Positions 9,298 through 17,629 of a stretch of DNA of 24,773 nucleotides are shown here, one piece after another (the stretch's first letter is position 1; each line of letters starts with the position of its first letter). The notes beneath the pieces were generated by a model. It had not been told where the DNA came from and made no database searches. It was given only the letters and a program-made list of their open reading frames with translations. The DNA comes from Bacteroidota bacterium (GTDB taxonomy: Bacteria; Bacteroidota; Bacteroidia; Chitinophagales; Chitinophagaceae). Location: NCBI GenBank assembly GCA_023440945.1, contig JAEZRL010000279.1, forward strand, positions 1-24,773, given 5' to 3'. A program made the translations under genes and the position numbers.

Positions 9298-9375
9298 AAC
9301 TTTCGTTGCGTCGCACTCTTCTGCATTCAGTTCATTATTGAGCAAGACGTTGAAGTGAGTGACACAACAAAAGTT
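9298..9375. repeat. intergenic repeat copy 1 (imperfect inverted pair)
   Basis: The left arm CTTTCGTTGCGTCGCACTC (9300-9318) and the inverted right arm GTGAGTGACACAACAAAAG (9355-9373) form a long imperfect hairpin. The two C:A mismatches on the plus strand become G:U wobbles on the minus strand, so the structure is more stable in minus-strand RNA. The core recurs at 16221-16255 and 21378-21411. The element fills most of the 168-bp gap between the cytochrome/monooxygenase gene and the FG-GAP gene. Confidence 0.6.
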
Positions 9376-9431
9376 TAATAGCATTACGAAAGCCGGCTAA
9401 CAAAAAAATAACTATTCATATCTCGACAATA

Positions 9432-12400
9432 ATGAAACGAATAAACAAACTATCTTTTTTCTTGTTTTGTTTTTTGTGCCTACATACAGCAGCACAAAAT
9501 AAGAATATACCGATGTTTTCTTTAATGAGTGAAAAACAAACCGGTATATCGTTTATCAATAAAATAAGGGAAGATGATTCGCTCAACGTGCTTCGTTATG
9601 AATATATGTATAACGGTGCAGGTGTTGGTGTGGGCGATTTTAATAACGATGGTTTGCAGGATGTTTTTTTCTCCGGCAATATGGTTAAGAATAAGCTCTT
9701 CTTGAACAAAGGCAATTTTAAATTTGAAGACATTTCGAAGGCGGCGGGAATCCAGGGAAATGGTACCTGGTCAACAGGTGTTTGCATAGTGGATGTGAAC
9801 GGTGATGGTTTGCTTGACATATATGTTTGTCATTCGGGTAAATATGACGACCCGGAAAAACTTTCCAACCAATTATTTATAAACAAAGGTGTTAAGGATG
9901 GCATTCCTGTATTTGAAGAGGAAGCAAAATTATATGGACTTGATGCGCCGGGAACGCAATCTACCCAAGCTGCTTTTTTTGATTATGATGGCGATGGTGA
10001 TTTAGACATGTTTTTACTCAATCATTCGAATCATACCTACAATGCATTATTAAATACAAGAAAGATAAGATCAACACCGGATATGCGTTTTGGCAACAGG
10101 TTATTGCGTAATGACAGGGATGCAAATGGAAAAATGTATTTTACAGATGTTACACTTGCTGCAGGGATTGTAAATAATTCCTTGAATTTTGGATTAGGCG
10201 TTTCGATAGCAGATGTAAATGGTGATGGATGGCCTGACATTTATACAACATCTGATTATACAGAGCAGGATTATTTTTATTTGAATAATCACGACGGCAC
10301 TTTTACCGAATCACTTCGATCTTCTTTCTCACATATTTCTAAATTTTCAATGGGCTGCGACATTGTTGATTATAACAACGATGCATTGCCGGATGTGTTT
10401 ACCTTGGATATGTTGCCTGAAGATAACCATCGGCAAAAATTATTGAAAGGCCCTGATGAATATGACCAATATCATTTGTTGATTGACAGCGGTTATTATG
10501 ATCAGCAAATGCGAAACATGCTGCAATTGAATCGTGGAGAAGATGATAAAGGGAACGTGCGATTTAGCGAGATAGGGCAACTATCGGGCATTTCTAATAC
10601 GGATTGGAGTTGGAGTCCTCTTGTTGCAGATTTTGATAATGACGGATGGAAAGATATGTATGTAACCAATGGCTATTTACGTGATTATACTGATCTTGAT
10701 TTTTTGAAATATACGGTTGCAGAAGCAAAACTAAATGAGGCAGCAAAAGGCAATCTTGATTTTAAAACGATGAGTCTCGTTGAAAAAATGCCCTCTAACA
10801 AGATTAGTAATTACATGTTTCAAAATAATAAAGATCTCACCTATAAAAATGTAACAAATAGTTGGGGAGTGTATCTTCCTTCCGTTTCCGGTAGTGCCAT
10901 ATATGCTGATCTGGATAATGATGGAGATCTGGATATTATTGTAAGCAATAACAATGATCCGGTTTTTGTCTACAGGAATAATCTTAATGAAGTTTCAAAA
11001 AAACATTTCATTGATCTTACACTTGAGGGAAATAATTATAACACGCAGGCACTTGGAAGCAAAGTATATGTATATGCGAGTGGAATTAAGCAATACCAGG
11101 AATTATTTCCCGTACGTGGTTTTCAATCTTCAACATCTTCTAAATTGCATTTTGGCTTAGGAGATGGTGCATTGATAGATTCTGTTATTATTTACTGGCC
11201 CGATTCCAAAAAAACAGTTATTAGAAATCCTTCTGCAGATCAGAATTTGATGTGTAACCAGGCTGACGCTTCGGAGAAAAAAATAACTGAAAACAAAAGC
11301 AGTTCTTCTAAAATTTTTACAGATGTAACTCAAAACCTGGGACTTCATTTTAAGCATACCGAAAATGATTTTGTTGATTTCAAAAGTGAAGTATTAATTC
11401 CCTACCAACTTTCACGAATGGGACCTGCGCTTGCAAAAGCAGACGTGAACGGTGATGGTAAAGAAGATGTTTTCATCGGTGGCGCTATCGGACAATCCGG
11501 AAAATTATTTTTACAATCAGCAGAAGGCACTTTTTCGGAGGCGGTTAGTAATCCATGGGAAGCGGATAAGGAAAGTGAGGATGTAAACGCAGTTTTCTTT
11601 GATGCAGACAATGACGGCGATGAAGACCTGTACGTAGTGAGTGGTGGTAATGAATATGAAGAAAATTCGATCGAATACCAGGATAGATTATACATAAACG
11701 ACGGCAAAGGAAATTTTACTAAGGCCACAAGTGTACTTCCGCAAATGTTAAGCAATAAACAAGCTGTTGCTGTTGGTGATTTTGATAAAGATGGAGATCT
11801 CGATTTGTTTGTTGGTGGAAGAGCAGTGCCGGGTTCTTTCCCTTTGCCTGCTGCGTCTTACTTATTAAGAAATGATTCAAAAAGTGGTGAAATAAAATTT
11901 ACAGATGTTACGGATCAATTAACGCCATCATTAAGAAAACCCGGAATGGTTACTACCGCTTTGTGGACTGATCTATATCATGATGGTTATCCTGAATTAG
12001 TCATTGCCGGTGATTGGATGCAAATAATGTTATTCAATAATGAAAAAGGAAAACTTACAGATATTTCTTCAACAGCAGGTTTGGCAAATACCGGTGGAAT
12101 GTGGTCTGCAATAAAAGCAGATGACATAGATAATGATGGAGACACAGATTATATAATAGGCAATTGCGGACTGAATGAACAGCTTAATGCAGACAGTGCT
12201 CATCCGATGTTAATTTATGCTGCCGATTTTGATAACAATGATGTTGTTGATCCTATACTTTGTTATTATATACAAGGCAAAAGTTATCCTTTGGCATCAA
12301 GAGATGAAATGCTCGATCAATTGCTTCCATTAAGAAAAAAATATAATCGTTATAAATTGTATGCCGATGCAACGATTGAAGATATGTTTCCCAAAGATGC

Positions 12401-12806
12401 AATAGAAAAATCTTACAAAGTCTATTGCCATACGCTTGCATCTGTGATGTTAGTGAATGATGGAAATAATCATTTCAATATAAAACCATTACCAATGGAA
12501 GCACAGTTTTCAAATGTTTATGGAATTGTAGTTGATGACATAGATAAAGATGGAAAGAAAGACATTATTACAACTGGTAACTTTTTTCCAAACAAAGTGC
12601 AGCTTGGAAAAAATGATGCAAGCTTTGGTACTTTACTGAAAGGCATAGAAAAAAATGAGTTTAAAGCAGTTTCTTCTGCCGATTGTAATTTGTTTGCAAA
12701 TGGCGATATAAGAAATATGGTAGAATTAAATAGCAACACAAACAACAGATTGCTTGTGCTGGCCAAAAATGATGGCGAGGTTGAGGTTATTAGAATCAAT
12801 AAATAA
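9432..12806 (+). CDS. exported FG-GAP/VCBS repeat protein with ASPIC/UnbV domain
   Basis: This 1124-residue protein has a signal peptide ending near HTAAQ. At least 14 calcium-binding DxDxDG-type loops can be counted. Seven lie in about residues 60-510 (for example GDFNNDGLQD, DVNGDGLLD, DYDGDGDLD, DLDNDGDLD) and seven in about 665-1045 (DVNGDGKED, DADNDGDED, DFDKDGDLD, DIDNDGDTD, DIDKDGKKD). Between them, about residues 530-600, lies the ASPIC/UnbV domain (HFGLGDGALIDSVIIYWPDS). This predicts two seven-bladed, integrin-alpha-like propellers separated by the ASPIC module. Such proteins commonly sit beside SusCD pairs in this phylum; their role is unknown, with surface binding or scaffolding the usual guess. 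The haloperoxidase-like gene begins 21 bp downstream, so the two are co-transcribed. Confidence 0.9.
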   Translation: MKRINKLSFFLFCFLCLHTAAQNKNIPMFSLMSEKQTGISFINKIREDDSLNVLRYEYMYNGAGVGVGDFNNDGLQDVFFSGNMVKNKLFLNKGNFKFEDISKAAGIQGNGTWSTGVCIVDVNGDGLLDIYVCHSGKYDDPEKLSNQLFINKGVKDGIPVFEEEAKLYGLDAPGTQSTQAAFFDYDGDGDLDMFLLNHSNHTYNALLNTRKIRSTPDMRFGNRLLRNDRDANGKMYFTDVTLAAGIVNNSLNFGLGVSIADVNGDGWPDIYTTSDYTEQDYFYLNNHDGTFTESLRSSFSHISKFSMGCDIVDYNNDALPDVFTLDMLPEDNHRQKLLKGPDEYDQYHLLIDSGYYDQQMRNMLQLNRGEDDKGNVRFSEIGQLSGISNTDWSWSPLVADFDNDGWKDMYVTNGYLRDYTDLDFLKYTVAEAKLNEAAKGNLDFKTMSLVEKMPSNKISNYMFQNNKDLTYKNVTNSWGVYLPSVSGSAIYADLDNDGDLDIIVSNNNDPVFVYRNNLNEVSKKHFIDLTLEGNNYNTQALGSKVYVYASGIKQYQELFPVRGFQSSTSSKLHFGLGDGALIDSVIIYWPDSKKTVIRNPSADQNLMCNQADASEKKITENKSSSSKIFTDVTQNLGLHFKHTENDFVDFKSEVLIPYQLSRMGPALAKADVNGDGKEDVFIGGAIGQSGKLFLQSAEGTFSEAVSNPWEADKESEDVNAVFFDADNDGDEDLYVVSGGNEYEENSIEYQDRLYINDGKGNFTKATSVLPQMLSNKQAVAVGDFDKDGDLDLFVGGRAVPGSFPLPAASYLLRNDSKSGEIKFTDVTDQLTPSLRKPGMVTTALWTDLYHDGYPELVIAGDWMQIMLFNNEKGKLTDISSTAGLANTGGMWSAIKADDIDNDGDTDYIIGNCGLNEQLNADSAHPMLIYAADFDNNDVVDPILCYYIQGKSYPLASRDEMLDQLLPLRKKYNRYKLYADATIEDMFPKDAIEKSYKVYCHTLASVMLVNDGNNHFNIKPLPMEAQFSNVYGIVVDDIDKDGKKDIITTGNFFPNKVQLGKNDASFGTLLKGIEKNEFKAVSSADCNLFANGDIRNMVELNSNTNNRLLVLAKNDGEVEVIRINK

Positions 12807-12827
12807 ATCCCTTTATAAGATTTTAGC

Positions 12828-14129
12828 ATGAAGGCTATATTATGCAGTATAATTTTTGTGAACACATTTACTTCTGTACGAGCAAATTCTGATTCAGTTC
12901 TGGCTAAAATTGCATTACACGAGGCCGAACAAACACTTACAAGAGTAATTGTTTCAGATATTTTTTCTCCCCCGGTTGCAAGTCGCATTTATACCTATGC
13001 AAACATAGCAGCTTATGAAGCTGCTTTGCCCGCTTATCCGGGTTGTCATTCTCTCTATCAACAGATCAAAAACTTTCCGCATATTCAATACAAAAAATCA
13101 ATTAATGATGTTGATTTTGAGCTCGCCTCTTTATATGCTTTTTTTCAAACAGGAAAAAGACTTGTTTTTTCTGAAGACATGATGGAAGACTCTTTGCAAG
13201 TTATTCTTTCAAAATATAAGCATCTTCCAAAAAATAAATTTGATGCTTCATTGAAGTGGGGACAAACGGTAAGTGATAGCATTATGGCGTGGTCAGCAAA
13301 AGATCAATACAAAGAAACACGAAGTATAAAGCGTTACACTTTAAAAAAAGATGAAGGTAAATGGATTCCCACGCCGCCAGGTTATATGTCTGCAATTGAA
13401 CCTTACTGGTCTAAAATGAGAACTTTGGTGTTAGATTCTTCTTCGCAGTTTCAACCGCCCTCGGCGCTAAGTTTCAGCAAAGAAAAAGGAACACCTTTTT
13501 ATGAGGAAGCGTATGAAGTTTATAAAGCAGGCGTTTCACTTACACCTCTGCAAAGAGATATTGCTAATTTTTGGGATTGCAATCCTTTTTATCTAAACAT
13601 AAGTGGTCATCTAAATTTTGCTACCAAAAAAATATCTCCGGGTGGTCACTGGATTTCCATTACCGGCATTGTAACAAAGCAAACAAACACATCATTCATC
13701 AAAACATTGGCAACTTACACGATGGTTTCTATTGCCATGTATGATGTATTTATTAGTTGCTGGGACGAAAAATTCAGAAGTAATGTTATTCGCCCTGAAA
13801 CTTATATCAATGCTTATATTGATGAAAGCTGGAAGCCTTTATTGCAAACACCGCCTTTTCCTGAATATACAAGCGGTCATAGCGTTGTATCTGCTGCCAT
13901 TGCTGTTGTGTTAACAGAAATCTTAGGTGATAACATAGCCTTTGTTGACAACAGCGAATATGAATACGGTTTACCTGATCGTACTTTTAATTCTTTTACA
14001 GAAGCTGCAAACGAAGCTGCAATAAGCCGTTTATATGGCGGCATTCACTATAGAGCAGCAATTGAAAACGGTAAAGTACAAGGTGAAAAAATTGGCCGAT
14101 TGGTTTTGAAGAAAATACGTTTGATGTGA
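12828..14129 (+). CDS. vanadium-dependent haloperoxidase-like PAP2 superfamily protein
   Basis: The 433 residues begin with a short hydrophobic signal-like segment (to about residue 19, VRAN). The three parts of the PAP2/vanadium haloperoxidase active site are present: Kx6RP with Lys315 and Arg322 (KFRSNVIRP), SGH with His351 (PEYTSGHSVVSAA), and SRx5H with Arg401 and His407 (SRLYGGIHYRA). The position that is Asp in canonical acid phosphatases (Hx3D) is Ala here. Family members either oxidise halides with vanadate and peroxide or act as phosphatases; the sequence alone does not choose. The gene follows the FG-GAP gene by 21 bp and ends in TGA. With the redoxin and the cytochrome/monooxygenase it forms an oxidative cassette predicted to act outside the cytoplasm. 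Confidence 0.88.
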   Translation: MKAILCSIIFVNTFTSVRANSDSVLAKIALHEAEQTLTRVIVSDIFSPPVASRIYTYANIAAYEAALPAYPGCHSLYQQIKNFPHIQYKKSINDVDFELASLYAFFQTGKRLVFSEDMMEDSLQVILSKYKHLPKNKFDASLKWGQTVSDSIMAWSAKDQYKETRSIKRYTLKKDEGKWIPTPPGYMSAIEPYWSKMRTLVLDSSSQFQPPSALSFSKEKGTPFYEEAYEVYKAGVSLTPLQRDIANFWDCNPFYLNISGHLNFATKKISPGGHWISITGIVTKQTNTSFIKTLATYTMVSIAMYDVFISCWDEKFRSNVIRPETYINAYIDESWKPLLQTPPFPEYTSGHSVVSAAIAVVLTEILGDNIAFVDNSEYEYGLPDRTFNSFTEAANEAAISRLYGGIHYRAAIENGKVQGEKIGRLVLKKIRLM

Positions 14130-14280
14130 AATTTGTAAACTCAACTTTTGAATAAATTTTCTATACAAGCTTTAAAAAAGGAAGTTTCCTTATAATCAAC
14201 TTAAGTCTCTAATCCAATCTTTTTAGGAAAGATTTCTGTTGTAAAGATGTTATCCATCTTCATTTAACAGCATTTGCCTA

Positions 14281-14288
14281 TACATTTG
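14281..14288 (+). promoter_or_regulatory. candidate -7 box of the M1 peptidase gene
   Basis: TACATTTG fits TAnnTTTG exactly and lies 24 bp before the ATG at 14313. The expected -33 TTTG is poor (TCTT about 20 bases upstream). A short inverted repeat, AAGATG (14244-14249) with CATCTT (14255-14260), lies just upstream and could be a regulator site. In the rest of the 183-bp gap (14130-14312) I see no gene and no convincing terminator for the preceding gene. Confidence 0.4.
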
Positions 14289-14312
14289 CAGCATTAGCAG
14301 TTAAATTTTTTT

Positions 14313-16175
14313 ATGATGACTAAATCTCTTTCGATCTGTTTTGCATTTTGTCTTTTTGTTATTGGTGTTAATGCTCAGCCGGACAGATGGCAGCAGAAGA
14401 TAAAGTATAGCATAGATGTAAAAATGAATGTTGAAGCCAACCGGTTTACAGGATCAGAAAAAATTGATTATTGGAATAATTCACCCGATACGCTAAACCG
14501 CATTTTTTTCCATTTATACTGGAATGCTTTTCAGCCTAACAGCATGATGGATGCTAGAAGCAGGGAACTTGGAAAAATTTTATTGGGTTATGACAGGAAC
14601 GGCAATGCGGTATATGACTGGGATTCACGTGTAACAGATCGCATCAGCAAATTAACGCCGGATGAAATTGGATATGATAGCGTGAAATATGTGAAGATAA
14701 ACAACGCAGAACAAAAGCTTATTTATCATGAAACGATTCTTGAAGTACAATTAAGCAAGCCCATTCTCCCTCATTCAAAAATAAGTTTGGATGTTGCTTT
14801 TTATTCACAAGTTCCAGTGCAGATAAGAAGAAGCGGAAGAGACAATGCAGAAGGTGTTCGTTACAGTATGAGCCAGTGGTACCCGAAAATGGTTGAATAC
14901 GATTACCAGGGATGGAATGCAAATCCTTATATAGCAAGAGAATTTTATGGTGTTTGGGGAGATTATGACGTAAACATCACGATTGATAAAACTTATATGC
15001 TTGCAGGGTCGGGAACGCTTCAAAACGCCAATCAAATTGGTTTTGGTTATGAAGACGAAGGTGTAAAAGTTGCCGCAACAAAATCAAATACATTAACATG
15101 GAAATTCAGCGCACAAAATGTTCATGATTTTGTTTGGGCTGCCGATCCTGATTACACCATGCTGAAACATCAAATGCCAAACGGCCCGTTGCTTTATTAT
15201 GTTTTCAAAAAAGCTCCTGATGCTGTTGCAAAATGGCAAAAAGTTTTAGACACAACCGTTCTTGCTTATCCATATATGGCAAAAACTTTCGGACCTTATC
15301 CTTATAAAAATTATTCTTTTATACAAGGTGGCGATGGCGGTATGGAATATCCAATGGCTACATTGATGAAAAACGCAAGTATAGGAACAGCAATGCACGA
15401 ATGGATGCATAGCTGGTACCAGGGAATGATGGGCACAAACGAAAGTTTATATCCCTGGATGGACGAAGGCTTTACTTCTTATGCCGAAAGTCGTGTAATG
15501 GGTTATTTAAGAAATGACACCGGCTTTTGGTACAACAGCAGTTACAACAGTTATTTCCGGCTGGTAAAAAGTGGTAAGGAAGAACCAATGAGCACACATT
15601 CCGATCATTATAATACCAATTATGCATATAATGCTGCGGCTTATGGCAAAGGTGCGGTATTTCTTGCTCAGCTTGATTATATCGTAGGTCATGAAAATCT
15701 TGATAAAATATTATTGGAATATTACCGCGAATGGCGCTTCAAGCACCCTAATCCAAACGATTTTATTCGTGTAGCAGAAAAAGTAAGCGGCATTGAATTA
15801 CAGTGGTATAAAGAATACTGGATCTACACAACCAAAACAATTGATTACGCTTTAGGTAATGTGGATGTTGTGGATGGCAAAACAACCATCACTTTAAAAC
15901 GATTGGGTGAAATGCCAATGCCTATAGATGTTTTGATAACGTATAAAGATGGCTCAAAAGAATTACATTATATACCTATGAACCTGATGTATGGCGCAAA
16001 ACCTGATGAAGACAAAAATACTCCTCGTACTGTACACGAAGAATGGAAGTGGACGCATCCTGAGTACCAACTGCCTGTTTCAAAAACAGTTCACGATATA
16101 AAAGAAATAGAAATTGATCCAAGCATGAGAATGGCAGACATAAACAGAGTGAACAATAAAATTGTAGTGCCTTAA
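14313..16175 (+). CDS. secreted M1-family metallopeptidase (aminopeptidase N-like)
   Basis: This 620-residue protein has a signal peptide (MMTKSLSICFAFCLFVIGVNAQ; the start could equally be the second ATG). The zinc site is HEWMH (His362, Glu363, His366), with the third ligand Glu385 in WMDEGFTSYAE, giving HExxH-x18-E. The exopeptidase loop that is GAMEN in classical M1 enzymes reads GGMEYP (Met344, Glu345). The N-terminal beta domain begins YSIDVKMNVEANRFTGSEKI. It should remove N-terminal residues from extracellular or periplasmic peptides. It runs in the same direction as the upstream oxidative cassette but has its own likely promoter, so any functional link to that cassette is only suggestive. 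Confidence 0.92.
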   Translation: MMTKSLSICFAFCLFVIGVNAQPDRWQQKIKYSIDVKMNVEANRFTGSEKIDYWNNSPDTLNRIFFHLYWNAFQPNSMMDARSRELGKILLGYDRNGNAVYDWDSRVTDRISKLTPDEIGYDSVKYVKINNAEQKLIYHETILEVQLSKPILPHSKISLDVAFYSQVPVQIRRSGRDNAEGVRYSMSQWYPKMVEYDYQGWNANPYIAREFYGVWGDYDVNITIDKTYMLAGSGTLQNANQIGFGYEDEGVKVAATKSNTLTWKFSAQNVHDFVWAADPDYTMLKHQMPNGPLLYYVFKKAPDAVAKWQKVLDTTVLAYPYMAKTFGPYPYKNYSFIQGGDGGMEYPMATLMKNASIGTAMHEWMHSWYQGMMGTNESLYPWMDEGFTSYAESRVMGYLRNDTGFWYNSSYNSYFRLVKSGKEEPMSTHSDHYNTNYAYNAAAYGKGAVFLAQLDYIVGHENLDKILLEYYREWRFKHPNPNDFIRVAEKVSGIELQWYKEYWIYTTKTIDYALGNVDVVDGKTTITLKRLGEMPMPIDVLITYKDGSKELHYIPMNLMYGAKPDEDKNTPRTVHEEWKWTHPEYQLPVSKTVHDIKEIEIDPSMRMADINRVNNKIVVP

Positions 16176-16220
16176 CAAAAGAAGCTTTTATTTTTAAGAT
16201 ACGAGCTGTAGTTTTTATAG

Positions 16221-16255
16221 CATCTTCGTTGCGTCGCATTACGTTCATCTGCATA
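16221..16255. repeat. intergenic repeat copy 2
   Basis: CATCTTCGTTGCGTCGCATT (16221-16240), followed by ACGTTCATCTGCATAG, shares CTTCGTTGCGTCGCA with the family and the longer CATCTTCGTTG with the copy at 21378. It lies just downstream of the M1 peptidase stop, in a convergent gap, without the inverted arm seen in copy 1. Confidence 0.5.
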
Positions 16256-16277
16256 GCTTTTGGCATCTTTCGGTATT

Positions 16278-16313
16278 AACTGCAAGCTTTCTGAAGAAGG
16301 TTAGCTTGCAGTT
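16278..16313 (+). terminator. hairpin terminator between convergent M1 peptidase and ung
   Basis: A perfect 11-bp stem AACTGCAAGCT (16278-16288) / AGCTTGCAGTT (16303-16313) has a 14-nt loop. A modest T-rich tail follows on the plus strand (AAATTTTTT, about 16323-16331). It probably serves the M1 gene and possibly ung from the other side. Confidence 0.6.
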
Positions 16314-16330
16314 AGTTGAAATAAAATTTT

Positions 16331-17005
16331 TTAATCTAAGTGCCAGTCAATTGGATCTTTACCTTCTTTAACCAAATATTCATTCGTCTTGCTAAAATGG
16401 CGGCATCCGAAAAAACCTTTGTCTGCACTAAAAGGAGAAGGATGATTAGCTTTCAAAACAAGATGCTTTGTTTCATCAATCAGCACCTGTTTTTCTTTGG
16501 CAAAATTTCCCCAGAGTAGAAAAACGATGCCTTCCTTGTCATCTGATATTTTTCTTATAACTGCATCTGTAAAAAGATGCCATCCGATTTTAGCATGACT
16601 GTTTGCTTCATTTGCTCTTACCGTTAGTGAAGCATTCAATAATAAAACACCTTGTCTTGCCCATGGCGTCAGATCGCCGGTGGAAGGAATGGGTAAACCC
16701 GTATCTGCATGTAACTCTTTAAAAATATTTACCAATGATGGCGGTGGTTTTACACCCTTGGGCACCGAGAAAGATAAACCCATGGCCTGCCCCTTGCCAT
16801 GATAAGGGTCCTGCCCTATCAATACTACTTTTATCTTGTTAAATGGTGTTTGATTGAACGCATTGAAAATTAGATGACCCGGGGGATAAATAATAGCAGA
16901 TGTTGCTTTTTCTGTTTTTAAATGCGTAACGATCTGTAAAAAATAAGGTTTCGAAAATTCATCTTTCAGAACTTGTTTCCAGCTTTCTTCAATTTTTACA
17001 TCCAT
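16331..17005 (-). CDS. ung: uracil-DNA glycosylase (family 1)
   Basis: The 224-residue product has the catalytic water-activating motif GQDPYHGKGQAMGLSFSV (Asp66 in this numbering), the PPPSLVNIFKEL helix, LLLNASLTVRANEANSH, and the HPSPFSA DNA-intercalation loop. It removes uracil from DNA as the first step of base-excision repair, in the cytoplasm. The family's usual length is 220-230 residues. I chose the ATG at 17005 (MDVKIEESWKQVL). An upstream ATG at 17026 would add MHPNHFC but would run across the -33 box of the divergent tRNA promoter. No clear Shine-Dalgarno supports either start. Confidence 0.95.
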   Translation of the reverse strand: MDVKIEESWKQVLKDEFSKPYFLQIVTHLKTEKATSAIIYPPGHLIFNAFNQTPFNKIKVVLIGQDPYHGKGQAMGLSFSVPKGVKPPPSLVNIFKELHADTGLPIPSTGDLTPWARQGVLLLNASLTVRANEANSHAKIGWHLFTDAVIRKISDDKEGIVFLLWGNFAKEKQVLIDETKHLVLKANHPSPFSADKGFFGCRHFSKTNEYLVKEGKDPIDWHLD

Positions 17006-17015
17006 GCAGAAATGG

Positions 17016-17047
17016 TTTGGATGCAAACTAATTAAAAATTACTTTTG
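17016..17047 (+). promoter_or_regulatory. Bacteroidota-type promoter of tRNA-Arg
   Basis: TTTG (17016-17019), a 20-nt spacer and TACTTTTG (17040-17047) match the consensus TTTG-N19-21-TAnnTTTG exactly. The tRNA 5' end is 17 nt beyond the -7 box. It is the cleanest phylum-specific promoter in the window. Confidence 0.8.
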
Positions 17048-17063
17048 CGACCGTTTCAATTAT

Positions 17064-17137
17064 GGACCGGTAGCTCAGCTGGATAGAGCAACTGCCTTCT
17101 AAGCAGTAGGTCATTGGTTCGAATCCAATCCGGTTCA
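17064..17137 (+). tRNA. tRNA-Arg (anticodon TCT)
   Basis: A 74-nt cloverleaf reads directly. The acceptor stem GGACCGG pairs with CCGGTTC (one G:T), and the D arm is GCTCAGCTGGATAGAGC. The anticodon arm is ACTGC-CTTCTAA-GCAGT with anticodon TCT reading AGA, and the T arm is ATTGG-TTCGAAT-CCAAT. The discriminator is A, and CCA is not encoded. It is a single gene with its own promoter and terminator, divergent from ung. Confidence 0.97.
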
Positions 17138-17147
17138 CTTCTGCATT

Positions 17148-17176
17148 AAGCTCATTTAAACTAAGTGAGCTTTTTT
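17148..17176 (+). terminator. terminator of tRNA-Arg
   Basis: The stem is AAGCTCA (17148-17154) / TGAGCTT (17166-17172) with an 11-nt loop, running directly into TTTTTTATTT. It begins 11 nt after the tRNA end. Confidence 0.8.
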
Positions 17177-17587
17177 ATTTCGCTTTTCTTGTCAATTGTT
17201 TGTACTTAAGAATTATCTTTCTTCTTGTCCTTGGCATAGTTTATCCTGTTGCTATAAAAAAAACGATTCCCATCGTCATAAAAAATGACTGTATAGATTT
17301 AGGTATAGCATATCCGAATGTTGAACGGAAACAAAACATCAATTCCATTGCGCTTGCAATTGCTAAAGAAAATAATACTTCTGTTTTTTTGCTTTTGAAA
17401 TTCAAAACAAAATTTTAAGAAACAACAATAACATTACACCTAAAGTTACTAATATTCATAAATTTTTGAATGGCATTCATTTTTCCCAATTCTATCACAC
17501 CCCACTAAAATTTCCATTTTTGAGAATTTTGTTTCGGTAACTCAATACTATTCTTCGGTGCAAGAAAGAAATGTATAAATGACATTT
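17177..17587 (+). other. long intergenic stretch with a doubtful small open frame
   Basis: About 400 bp with no convincing gene. One frame from a TTG at 17200 to 17418 would give 72 residues with a hydrophobic start and a plausible-looking middle (NDCIDLGIAYPNVERK). It lacks an ATG and a Shine-Dalgarno, and the sequence is not recognised. It may be a decayed gene or chance. Nothing else structured is seen until the conserved leader of the esterase gene. Confidence 0.3.
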
Positions 17588-17629
17588 ATAAAGGCATAGT
17601 TGTTGTGCACTGCGGCAAAAATTTTTCAC
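17588..17629 (+). promoter_or_regulatory. conserved 5' leader of first esterase paralogue
   Basis: AAGGCATAGTTGTTGTGCAC, ending 20 nt before the ATG, has a close copy before the second paralogue (AGGGCATAATTATTGTGCAG). The GCATA-to-ATG spacing differs by only one base (37 versus 38 from GGCATA). The conserved block is likely the promoter -7 region or a shared regulator site; it is only a loose match to TAnnTTTG. Confidence 0.45.

Noticed and set aside
12518..12988. 156-codon minus-strand open frame across the end of the FG-GAP gene
   Set aside because: It overlaps two well-supported genes, matches no family and is Ser/Phe-rich as antisense frames often are.
17200..17418. 72-codon TTG-initiated frame after tRNA-Arg
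   Set aside because: It has no ATG, no ribosome-binding site and no recognisable family. It is kept only as a low-confidence note in the intergenic entry.
17064..17629. Integration site of a mobile element at tRNA-Arg
   Set aside because: tRNA genes are common attachment sites, but no integrase and no repeat of the tRNA 3' end was found downstream in the window.
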